Shown here: positions 1-7,498 of the stretch, piece by piece
Numbering within the stretch: position 1 is the stretch's first letter
Layout: each line of letters begins with the position of its first letter
Notes under the pieces: model-generated
Database searches by the model: none
Told to the model about the DNA's origin: nothing
The model's input: only the letters and a program-made list of their open reading frames with translations
Made by a program: the position numbers and the translations under genes
Source: Pantanalinema sp. GBBB05
Lineage (GTDB): Bacteria > Cyanobacteriota > Cyanobacteriia > Leptolyngbyales > Leptolyngbyaceae
Assembly: GCA_016743235.1 (NCBI GenBank)
Contig: VRZD01000039.1
Coordinates: 1-61,615, forward strand
Direction of reading: 5' to 3'
Length of the DNA stretch: 61,615 nucleotides

Positions 1-2109
1 ACCCCCAACCGGACCCTATTCTTTGCCCTCCAAGGGGAAAACCCCGCAGGTTGCAACCTTCCATCCACGCTCATTCAGAAGACGATTAACGCAGGGCAAC
101 AGCTTGAAATCGAGCTACCCACTGCCATCCGAGGCGCAGGGGAGGCGTGGACAGGGTATGTAATCTCAGCCAGTCTGACCAATGATTCCTCAACTCTGGT
201 GCAACTGGCGCGGGTTGAGGCACTGGATACGGATGATTCTGTCGTTCCCTTGCCTGTCACCCTCACCCTTTCAAGCGACGACCACTTTAAGCTATCCGAG
301 TCCGTCGCTAGCCCCGCCGCATTGCCCGCTACTGGTTTAATTCCAGGCATGAGACGGGGTGTGAGTTCACTATCTTACGTGTTCGAGTATGACCCGCTAT
401 CAACGGAACCAATTGATAGTCCGGTTGTCCTCTCTGCTAGTCCAAACCCAGGTCGATGGATTCGGGTGGGAGGATTTAGCCGTGTGCCAATCTCTGTCGG
501 TTCTCCGGGTGGATGCGCTCAGGATATCCGAGGTATTAGTGAAGCTGTCATCTCAACCCGTCGCTATGCCTGTGATGGCTCCAACGGTCGGAAAAGAACG
601 TTTTGGCTCACGAATGCTGGGACGGATGCGATCGCTAGTGGTCAACGGGTCATGGTTGCCATCACCTTGAACGACATCCCCAGAAGTGCCACCTTTGAAG
701 GGCTTCTACGCTGCGTGTTCCGGGGCTATGCCAACACGACGACCGGGGCACTCAGAACCCTGGCAGGCGACGGCTCACCCATGCGGGGCATCAATCAAGA
801 GGTGTTATTTGAGAACACCAAAACAGACCTCATTTTTGAGGATGAGTTAGCCGCTGGGGAAGCCTACGTTCTCGACATCTACCCGAACTTTATCCCTGCC
901 TACCTGAACAACGAAATTGTCAAGGGAGCGCTGATCAAGGTGTTCCCCACTATTGCCAGCCAAGCGGGAGCCTACACCGAGGCAGGGGATGCGTTGGGAG
1001 ACAGAATCTATCCCCAGTACGATCGGGGATTGGTCGTTCCCAAAAAAGGCGCGGCTGCCGTGAAGGTATTGAAGCGTAGCGGGTTGGTCAACTCACGCAG
1101 TTTTTTGGCTCAACCGGAAACCATTGTTTCTGGGTTCTTGGCGAACACTTCTGACCAATCCGTGAGAATCAATGGCTCAGGTGCGGTTTATCGGGGGACA
1201 GACACTCAGCTCGACACCGAAGCTAGACGAGCCAGAGTCGATTGTGTTGCTGGGGTATCTAACCCCTCTCCGTGGAGCGCGGCAACAGGGCTAGTGGGGA
1301 GTGCTGGGATTACCGTCACTCTCACCTATCCCAGCAATGGGACAAATGCCACGATTCGGAGCAACTATCCTGATCCACTGCTGGCAGGACTGACAGGCAA
1401 GGCGGAGTTGAATCCGTTGTACGTCACGATTTACGTCAGGGCATACAACTCCGTGATTGACCTGACGACCATCAAGAAGTACTCCGGTCTGCCTATTGTT
1501 GATGGGGCAACCCAAATTTTTGAAATCTCAGACTGGGATGAGGGAGTGACGATCGCGTCCGTTCCCGGCGCTCCATCTGCTGACTTTTGCCCATTCCAAG
1601 CAATTAGCGCCTCATTCGTGGGAGGTGAGATTGGCAGCGGCAATCTTCCCAGCGCTCCGAATGACATCAGCGTTGCCTATGCTTTCGAGTACGATGGCAG
1701 CATTCCGTCATCCATCAGCCACAGCACTGCTTATGGCTGCCTGCATACGAGCAGCCTGACTTTGGCGGAAGTTGAGGATGCGATCGCGTATTGGGCACCT
1801 CCTGTTGCCAACTATGCTGCACTCCCTACCACGGGCAATTTGTTGGGACAGGCGCGGCAAACAATAGACGATGGCACGATTTACCGCTGGAATGGAACGG
1901 CTTGGAGCGCAATCACCACACAGCGCTACTGGCGACCTCCCGTCGCTAATTTTGCCGCCTTACCGATGACTGGAAACACGGCTGGGGCGGTGTGCATGAC
2001 GCTTGATACCGGAAATTTGTACCGATGGACTGGGACGACTTGGAGCGCGATCGGGGGTGGTAGTGGCAGCGGATTTAATGTCTTAAAAGCGTGGAGGATG
2101 ATGAGTTGA
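1..2109 (+). CDS. Phage tail-fibre-like structural protein (5' partial)
   Basis: The frame is open from the first base of the window, so the gene starts upstream; 702 codons are visible. I recognise no catalytic domain. The protein is rich in Gly, Ser, Thr and Ala, as phage adhesins often are. Its C-terminus holds two copies of a 46-residue unit starting near 1798 and 1936. Each unit carries PPVAN(Y/F)AALP followed by a (L/I)YRW(N/T)GT(A/T)WSAI end, a layout common at the ends of phage tail-fibre and baseplate proteins. The unit is followed by a Gly-Ser linker. The next gene overlaps its 3' end by 19 bases in another frame. The phage-tail assignment is an inference from composition, repeats and neighbours. 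Confidence 0.6.
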   Translation, partial: TPNRTLFFALQGENPAGCNLPSTLIQKTINAGQQLEIELPTAIRGAGEAWTGYVISASLTNDSSTLVQLARVEALDTDDSVVPLPVTLTLSSDDHFKLSESVASPAALPATGLIPGMRRGVSSLSYVFEYDPLSTEPIDSPVVLSASPNPGRWIRVGGFSRVPISVGSPGGCAQDIRGISEAVISTRRYACDGSNGRKRTFWLTNAGTDAIASGQRVMVAITLNDIPRSATFEGLLRCVFRGYANTTTGALRTLAGDGSPMRGINQEVLFENTKTDLIFEDELAAGEAYVLDIYPNFIPAYLNNEIVKGALIKVFPTIASQAGAYTEAGDALGDRIYPQYDRGLVVPKKGAAAVKVLKRSGLVNSRSFLAQPETIVSGFLANTSDQSVRINGSGAVYRGTDTQLDTEARRARVDCVAGVSNPSPWSAATGLVGSAGITVTLTYPSNGTNATIRSNYPDPLLAGLTGKAELNPLYVTIYVRAYNSVIDLTTIKKYSGLPIVDGATQIFEISDWDEGVTIASVPGAPSADFCPFQAISASFVGGEIGSGNLPSAPNDISVAYAFEYDGSIPSSISHSTAYGCLHTSSLTLAEVEDAIAYWAPPVANYAALPTTGNLLGQARQTIDDGTIYRWNGTAWSAITTQRYWRPPVANFAALPMTGNTAGAVCMTLDTGNLYRWTGTTWSAIGGGSGSGFNVLKAWRMMS

Positions 2110-2471
2110 GCTATACCGATGAACTGTTAATCTTGTCTGAATCCACCAACGGCAGGGGGATTGCGATCAACGTGACCACCTCACCAGGAGCATTGATTCA
2201 TACGGCTAGTAGTACAGCAGGAGTGATTGATTACCCTGAACTGCTGGTAGCCAATAATCACACCGCCTTGGTGATGCTCTATTTGCTGTGGGGTGGGACC
2301 AGCGCATCTGATTTGATTACCGTCCCGATCGAGTTCCAAGATGGACTTAAGCGGGTGACACTGCCTCAGCCTGTGTTTAACGGGGTTGCTATTCGCGCTT
2401 ACGCGAGCGTTGCAAATGTGCTGAATGTGTTCACGGGACCGGGCAGCACTCGACTAACCGAGGTGGCATAG
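2091..2471 (+). CDS. Small hypothetical protein, phage-module partner
   Basis: 126 residues, GTG start, overlapping the tail-fibre-like gene by 19 bases and the next gene's GTG by one base (GTGA-type junction at the 3' end). The tight packing suggests translational coupling or a joint product. No domain recognised. The sequence is acidic at the N-terminus (EDDE) and then beta-rich in character, with no signal peptide or membrane segment. It may be a minor structural protein of the same particle. It could also be made as a -1 frameshift extension of the upstream protein (see findings). Confidence 0.5.
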   Translation: MEDDELSYTDELLILSESTNGRGIAINVTTSPGALIHTASSTAGVIDYPELLVANNHTALVMLYLLWGGTSASDLITVPIEFQDGLKRVTLPQPVFNGVAIRAYASVANVLNVFTGPGSTRLTEVA

Positions 2472-2743
2472 TGAAAGACTTGGGACTAATTGAGCCGTCT
2501 TACCGAGGTCGAAAACGACTGCTCAGGGCGGAAATCAATGAGACTTATGTGGATGGGAAGGACACAATTATCGTGTCTAGGGGTTTTCACATCTGGCGGG
2601 AAGACGTTGACCCAGAAGTGGGAGGTACTTTTGTCTTTACCGCCTGCGATGGCACAGAGGAGACAGTCGTTCCACTATATGGCGGGACACTTGCCTTTGT
2701 TGTTGATGCCCCATTGACCGTCTATGCGTTCTGCCCACTTTGA
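2471..2743 (+). CDS. Small hypothetical protein, phage-module partner
   Basis: 90 residues from a GTG that overlaps the upstream stop codon. The protein starts with a basic stretch (YRGRKRLLRAE) and the rest looks like a compact beta protein (FVFTACDGTEE, YGGTLAFVVDAPLTV). No family recognised. It forms an overlapping string with the two genes upstream and reaches the glycosyltransferase start region. That supports a single transcript, probably of phage structural or accessory genes. Confidence 0.5.
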   Translation: MKDLGLIEPSYRGRKRLLRAEINETYVDGKDTIIVSRGFHIWREDVDPEVGGTFVFTACDGTEETVVPLYGGTLAFVVDAPLTVYAFCPL

Positions 2744-2769
2744 AATCCGTCATGATGACGGTTTTAACC

Positions 2770-3543
2770 ATGTCCTTACCAGTGTCAATTCTGATTCCCT
2801 GTTTTAACGCCAGCCCCCATCTGGCAGACTGCCTCTACAGTGCGGTTAAGCAGGATGCCGCAGAGATTATCCTGCTGGATGACGCCAGCACGGATGATTC
2901 TCTGGCGATCGCGCGGTCCTTCCCCGAGGTCACAATCAAAACTCACTCCACCAACCAGGGAGTTCAGCGCTGTCGAAACGAATTATTCAGCCTGTCCACT
3001 CAACCGTGGATTCAATATCTAGATGCCGATGACGCTTTGAACGAGGGCAAAATTAGGCACCAGATTGACCTCGCTACCGATGCCGATGATGTGTTGTATT
3101 GCGACTTCACGATCGAGCGATGGCTGATAGATACCATCAAAATTGATACTTGGTACACAGGCACACAGCCATTTTTAAGGAACTTGGCACGGTGGGAAAA
3201 CCTGTGCCAGACCAACGCCTTTTTGTTCCGTCGTGAGGCGTTGGAATTGGCGCAGTGGAATATTTCACCCACCTACGAACCAGGGCATCATGAGCATAAG
3301 CTCTGCCTAGACTTACTCAAGGCAGGAGCAACATTCAAACACACTCCCATCATTGGCTACACCTATCGACGCGGTTGGCACGACGGGCAGATTACTGCCC
3401 AAAAACTGGCAGCTCGATTGCAGGGACGGGCAGCTTTATTGGGCGAGATGGAAGCGTGGCTGAGTGAGGATTATCCGGGGCAGTATGACGAAGATATTGC
3501 GTTGGGTCGTCGGAAATTGGAAGCCGCGATCGCGAGGGCTTAG
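2770..3543 (+). CDS. Glycosyltransferase family 2 (GT-A fold)
   Basis: Predicted nucleotide-sugar-dependent glycosyltransferase. The N-terminus is classic GT2: VSILIPCFNA, then the EIILLDDASTDDS nucleotide-binding segment, then a YLDADD motif near residue 80 that supplies the metal-binding DxD. I place the start at ATG 2770 (MSLPVSILIP). The frame is open back to a TTG at 2740, overlapping the previous gene, but GT2 proteins normally begin just before the first beta strand. It is cytosolic with no membrane segment. Being the last gene of a phage-like string, it may glycosylate a virion or host surface component; the substrate cannot be told from sequence. Confidence 0.85.
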   Translation: MSLPVSILIPCFNASPHLADCLYSAVKQDAAEIILLDDASTDDSLAIARSFPEVTIKTHSTNQGVQRCRNELFSLSTQPWIQYLDADDALNEGKIRHQIDLATDADDVLYCDFTIERWLIDTIKIDTWYTGTQPFLRNLARWENLCQTNAFLFRREALELAQWNISPTYEPGHHEHKLCLDLLKAGATFKHTPIIGYTYRRGWHDGQITAQKLAARLQGRAALLGEMEAWLSEDYPGQYDEDIALGRRKLEAAIARA

Positions 3544-3550
3544 GGACAAG

Positions 3551-3868
3551 TCAATCGGTGTAACCGATACCTAATTTTTCGTGTTCAATCTCAAACACTC
3601 CAGGAACGAGAGGGTCTACAAACCACTCATCGCTATCCGTAGAATCCGAAGGGTCTCCCATCTCTACTATCAAATCTTCAAAATCTGAAGCACGTAACAC
3701 GCCCAAGTTTATCCGTCCAGATTTTCTAAATTTGCGGTTACCTGCACGAATCGAGTCCTGCTTGAAAGCGCTATGCCGCCGACAGGCTCGACAGCCACAT
3801 TTTTTGCACGGCTTAAATTTGTTTGATACATGCATCGCCAAAAGCCCTGAAAGGTACGATCGCTGCAT
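3551..3868 (-). CDS. Hypothetical Cys-rich protein
   Basis: About 105 residues if started at ATG 3868; another ATG at 3835 is possible. The frame is also open to 3910, which would overlap the upstream gene. A basic cluster with CKKCGCRACRR near the N-terminus suggests a possible metal-binding knuckle. The second half is acidic (SDSTDSDEW). No family recognised. It lies just downstream of the 622-codon gene on the same strand and converges with the glycosyltransferase, with 7 bases between stops. Confidence 0.4.
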   Translation of the reverse strand: MQRSYLSGLLAMHVSNKFKPCKKCGCRACRRHSAFKQDSIRAGNRKFRKSGRINLGVLRASDFEDLIVEMGDPSDSTDSDEWFVDPLVPGVFEIEHEKLGIGYTD

Positions 3869-3873
3869 CCATC

Positions 3874-5742
3874 TTAGACCGGGGCACAAACAATAGTCAT
3901 AATCTGCCAACTGTTGTAATCAGTTATTGGCAGGGTTGCCTGAGCCTCGGGAATACCTAGGCTCCGCGCCTTGAACGGGATACCCTGTCTATCCTTGGCA
4001 ACCAGAATATACGCCGGATTAGCATAGCTCTCAGTCACAGGGGGAGCAGGATTACTAAACACTTCAAACCGCTTGATTTTTACGCCAGCATCCGTGGTTT
4101 TGAGTGCCAGAACCTTAGCTGTTTGATAGGTTTGCTCCGTGAGATAGCAGGCAAATGGCGGCGCTTCGTCGGTCGCTGTCCCGCTAAAATCTTCCACGCT
4201 GAGATAGGGCGGGCTAGACGGGTCCAGGAGATAGGCGGTTAGCCTGGCTCCATCCACTCTCAAGTGGCGCAGATGACGGCTAACAAAGTTACGAACTTGC
4301 TGTTCCTCGGCACTCTCTAGCAGTTCCGCATAGAGAGGATTACGCTTCTCGGCAAACCAGCCTGATTGGTCGTCGGTAAACCAGGAGTGAGCAGCTAATA
4401 TCTTCGTGAATCGGTTCCAGGTTAACCCGACTTCGCTTCTCAGATATGTATCGATCGCGAGTACTGACGGCAATCCTTCACCCGCTTCATCCCAGGTAAA
4501 AGTTCGCTCCGTAAAGTCGGCTCCATCTAGTCCAGGGATGACAAAAATACTCAGGCGGCAATAACCCAAAAACATTGAATCCGTTGGGGCGTTGTCATAG
4601 CGGGAATCCCCGTACTTTAAAACAACAATTCGACGGGCATTGTTGACGAACACAATCTCACCCTTACTGACGGGGTCTTTGGTGCTAATCTCTTTGAGCT
4701 TTAAAGCAGATTGCAGCAAATCATCCTTGTAGTAAATCGCCCAAGTCGCCTCGGGTCCATCCGGTGGGTCGCGCGGGGGCACATTGGGCAATGGATAATC
4801 CGGTAGTGGTGGAGCGCATTCTTCTGCTGAGTCGTTCCCGATCGAGACGAATGGCACCCCTGGCAACTCCTGAATTTCCACACTAGTCCATACCCCACCA
4901 AGCAATATCCAGCCGCGATCGGGGATAGGCGCGGGTTCATCGCCGTTACTCGAAGTGATTACACCTTTAATGGTGCAAAACGGAATGCGATCGCCGGTTG
5001 CCGGGTCATAGTGATAGATGATTTGATAGTAGTTTCGAAATGTGGCACTGGCGTTATCTGGGGTGTACCGCAGAATGGCATCGAAAGTGCTGAAGGTGGA
5101 TACATACACGCCACCAAACCAGCTATCTCCTGCCGGAAAACTGGGGAGCCATGTTAAGCTGCCGGGGGTTCCCAGCCCCAAACCGCAGTGATTCGGAGGC
5201 TCAAACAGCCAAGCGTTCAGCCGCTCAGGATAGACACTCGCAACTGCCGAAACGTAAGTATGCAGGTAAGCCTGTCCTGGCTTGGGATGGTCGGGGTCTT
5301 TCGGTGGCTCGGGGGGCGGGAGGTCGTCTGGCGCATCTTCCGAATAACAAACCATCGGGGTTGTTTTGTTCAGGCGTTGACGGTACAAAACACCTACTCT
5401 GAATTTCTTAGAGGTGCTGGTTTGCCGTCTCCGCCGATATTCCGTGACCGTATCTCTGACAATTCTGGAAGCATTCGGACTGAACACAATCCAGCCATTG
5501 CCAGTTCTTACTCCGGTCACTTGTCCAGGTGGGCAATCTGTCCACGCGATGCCCGTTGCTGTCTTAGTCTGTCCGGTCACAGGGTCACGATAACGGAAGG
5601 TGATACTAGTCCCGACTTTAACTCCTGCCCCGGTGCTGCCATCAACAACAGTGACGGCATTGGAGAGGATTTCTAGAAGGTCTTGTGCGGCTTGCTGCGG
5701 GGTTCTGTCCATGTCCCAATTTTGCCCCACAAGTGAAGGCAC
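3874..5742 (-). CDS. Large hypothetical protein of the phage-like region
   Basis: 622 residues. The GTG at 5742 is chosen because GAGGG lies about 7 bases upstream of it; an ATG at 5712 is an alternative. No domain recognised. There is no signal peptide or obvious membrane helix. Residues about 130-155 form a proline-rich stretch (DDLPPPEPPKDPDHPKPG) that looks like an interdomain linker. The rest is rich in aromatic and beta-forming residues, as in virion or surface proteins. Transcription would start in the palindrome-rich region at 5743-6216. Its role is unknown; a structural protein of a mobile element is the likeliest reading. Confidence 0.6.
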   Translation of the reverse strand: MPSLVGQNWDMDRTPQQAAQDLLEILSNAVTVVDGSTGAGVKVGTSITFRYRDPVTGQTKTATGIAWTDCPPGQVTGVRTGNGWIVFSPNASRIVRDTVTEYRRRRQTSTSKKFRVGVLYRQRLNKTTPMVCYSEDAPDDLPPPEPPKDPDHPKPGQAYLHTYVSAVASVYPERLNAWLFEPPNHCGLGLGTPGSLTWLPSFPAGDSWFGGVYVSTFSTFDAILRYTPDNASATFRNYYQIIYHYDPATGDRIPFCTIKGVITSSNGDEPAPIPDRGWILLGGVWTSVEIQELPGVPFVSIGNDSAEECAPPLPDYPLPNVPPRDPPDGPEATWAIYYKDDLLQSALKLKEISTKDPVSKGEIVFVNNARRIVVLKYGDSRYDNAPTDSMFLGYCRLSIFVIPGLDGADFTERTFTWDEAGEGLPSVLAIDTYLRSEVGLTWNRFTKILAAHSWFTDDQSGWFAEKRNPLYAELLESAEEQQVRNFVSRHLRHLRVDGARLTAYLLDPSSPPYLSVEDFSGTATDEAPPFACYLTEQTYQTAKVLALKTTDAGVKIKRFEVFSNPAPPVTESYANPAYILVAKDRQGIPFKARSLGIPEAQATLPITDYNSWQIMTIVCAPV

Positions 5743-5759
5743 GATCGTTCCCTCAAACA

Positions 5760-5784
5760 GGTAAGAGACATTGTGTCTCTTACC
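5760..5784. promoter_or_regulatory. Perfect palindrome, operator-like
   Basis: Perfect 11-bp arms GGTAAGAGACA and TGTCTCTTACC around TTG. It ends 18 bases from the GTG start of the leftward 622-codon gene, where an operator or 5'-UTR hairpin would act. It shares a GACA-N3-TGTC core with the palindrome at 5791-5819. Confidence 0.55.
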
Positions 5785-5790
5785 CTGGCT

Positions 5791-5819
5791 TAACTAGGGG
5801 ACACATTGTCCCGTAGTTA
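5791..5819. promoter_or_regulatory. Second palindrome with the same core
   Basis: Thirteen-base arms TAACTAGGGGACA and TGTCCCGTAGTTA around CAT, with one mismatched pair. It has the same GACA-N3-TGTC core as the neighbour 6 bases away. Two tandem sites upstream of a gene suggest a dimeric repressor with two operators. A recombinase or replication-initiator site is an alternative. Confidence 0.5.
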
Positions 5820-5834
5820 CTTAGCCCCAAAAAA

Positions 5835-5974
5835 GGTAAGCTGTGAAACCCTTTAAGGGTGGCAGGTGCAGGCGATATTAGTCTGTTTTGGTAAGCCGTG
5901 AAATAGGGTGACCGAAATCTGAGGGTTCAGCGCTTGAAACCGTTACCCAGAGTGGGCTAGAGGGTGACCGAAAT
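5835..5974. repeat. Pairs of short direct repeats
   Basis: GGTAAG(C/C)-type repeat: GGTAAGCTGTGAAA at 5835-5848 and GGTAAGCCGTGAAA at 5890-5903 (one mismatch). AGGGTGACCGAAAT occurs exactly at 5905-5918 and 5961-5974, 56 bp apart. Interspersed repeats beside palindromes resemble iterons or transposon-end binding sites. No replication or transposition gene is adjacent, so the function is open. Confidence 0.45.
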
Positions 5975-5975
5975 T

Positions 5976-6001
5976 CTAATTACAGGAATTCTTGTAATTA
6001 G
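5976..6001. repeat. 26-bp near-perfect palindrome
   Basis: Arms CTAATTACA and TGTAATTAG flank a GAATTC-containing centre with only one mismatched pair. It abuts the second AGGGTGACCGAAAT repeat. It could be a regulator or recombinase site. The stretch from here to 6216 holds no gene I can support. Confidence 0.4.
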
Positions 6002-6216
6002 GAGGGGTGTTCCAAACCTAGCGATCAAACGGTCAGAACTGAAGCGGAGCGGGAGGTTGAAGGTGTCCCAAATATCCAGCAAAAAAGGACGCTTTCACGC
6101 CCCTGTATGAATGGAGAAAAATTCTGTCAGCGATCGCGGCTACTGGCACAACTCAGGACGGGTAGCTACTCCCGCCAACTGCCTCAACAGTCCTACGGTC
6201 GCAATCGATCGCTGCT

Positions 6217-6504
6217 TTATTCTATCTCTTCAAAGTTCTCCTCAAACTCACTTGCAGAGCTAACCAAAAAGAGTGGGCGATGACCGTACCCTGACAACAC
6301 TTTAACCGCTACACCAATTAGCCAGACAGCTAACCGATGTCGCCACGATCGCTCAAGTGGCAGATAGATATGCCCTTGCTCTCCAGGTGTGACACTATTT
6401 TTTGACCCTACATCACAAGACATTGGCAGCACTTGCACCACAGCATGACTCCTAACGTTGCGGTAGCACTGTCCCTTTTTGACCGAATTAATTAACAAAG
6501 CCAT
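6217..6504 (-). CDS. Small hypothetical protein
   Basis: 95 residues from ATG 6504. No family recognised and no clear ribosome binding site. It has a basic N-terminal half, one possible hydrophobic segment (RLAVWLIGVAVKVL) and an acidic tail (EFEENFEEIE). It sits between the palindrome region and the truncated DsbA-like gene. Coding status is uncertain; it may be a remnant. Confidence 0.3.
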   Translation of the reverse strand: MALLINSVKKGQCYRNVRSHAVVQVLPMSCDVGSKNSVTPGEQGHIYLPLERSWRHRLAVWLIGVAVKVLSGYGHRPLFLVSSASEFEENFEEIE

Positions 6505-6796
6505 GTTTGTAGATTGTGATGGGGCGCGATCGCTGCTGCATCGTTGCCACTACAGGTTGATCAGACGCTAGCAGTCCGGTTCCATGCCTGCAAAACTCGA
6601 TACCCAGTCAGCCTATCAGCATCTTATGTTTGTTTAGCTGCTCAACTCAGACTTCGGCGCGGCTTGCCACTAGTGAGCGATCGCTGCATCAATTCTACTC
6701 AAATCCATCACGTATGACGTTTTTCACAAATTTTTACTTGATATCCTGTCTGCGATCGCAGTTACTGACAACGCCAGAATCGGCAACTAGCGGGGA

Positions 6797-7456
6797 TTGC
6801 GACCACCATGGATACGCGGTGTCTGGGCATACATTGCTCAGATTCGGTTAGATGAGTTGAAAACGACCTTTCAAAACAAGATTGCGATCGAACCGCATTT
6901 TGTTGCTGTCTTTGGTAATGCTCGGGAAAAACTAGAGTCCCGTTGGCGCGATCGGGGGGGACTCAAGGGCTATAGTAACCATATCCAGGAGGTGGCGCAA
7001 AAGTTTAACCACATCACAATTCATCCAGATATCTGGGCGGAAGTAGTGCCGCTATCTTCTACATCCTGCCATTTGTTTCTCCATGCTATTCAATTACTGG
7101 AAATTAAGGGGATTGTTCCCGCCTCAGAACAGGTGTTTGAAAAAGCGACCTGGAGATGCCGAGAACAATTTTTTAGCCAGCTCGCTAATATTGCCGATCG
7201 CCAAGTACAGTTTGCTATTGCTGAAGAGTTAGGACTGCCGATCGCGGCGATTCAAGCTCAAATTGGCAGTGGTGAGGCATATGCCCAACTCTCAAAGGAT
7301 TTCGATTTGGTGAAGGAGCATACTGTCTCTGTCAGCCCTACCCTGATTTTTAATGAAGGGCGACAGCGTCTAAATGGTAATGTGGGGTATCGGGTGATTG
7401 AAGCGAATATTCGCGAGTTACTGCACAATCCCCCTGGAGAACAATCTTGGTGCTGA
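6797..7456 (+). pseudogene. DsbA/FrnE-like thioredoxin-fold protein, N-terminally truncated
   Basis: The body matches the DsbA/2-hydroxychromene-2-carboxylate isomerase-like thioredoxin fold: a long helical insert, then the late cis-Pro-type element SVSPTLIFNEGRQRL and a C-terminal helix. Such proteins normally begin with a beta strand running into a cysteine motif before the WAYI helix. Here the frame starts from a poor TTG, the expected first strand is missing, and the active-site cysteine position reads GVWAYIAQIR. The gene therefore seems to have lost its 5' end and catalytic cysteine at about 6815. A working protein from another start is possible but could not do standard thiol chemistry at that site. 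The 290 bases upstream (6505-6796) hold no supportable gene. Confidence 0.55.
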
Positions 7457-7498
7457 AGTTGAAGAGATGATAGGTTCTCCGACGGATCTTTTGGGGCA

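Noticed and set aside
5188..5676. 162-codon plus-strand frame in the 622-codon gene
   Set aside because: Antisense shadow with erratic composition and many cysteines and prolines.
6630..6851. 73-codon plus-strand frame before the DsbA-like gene
   Set aside because: Ser/Thr-rich random-looking product overlapping the other frame; no start signal.
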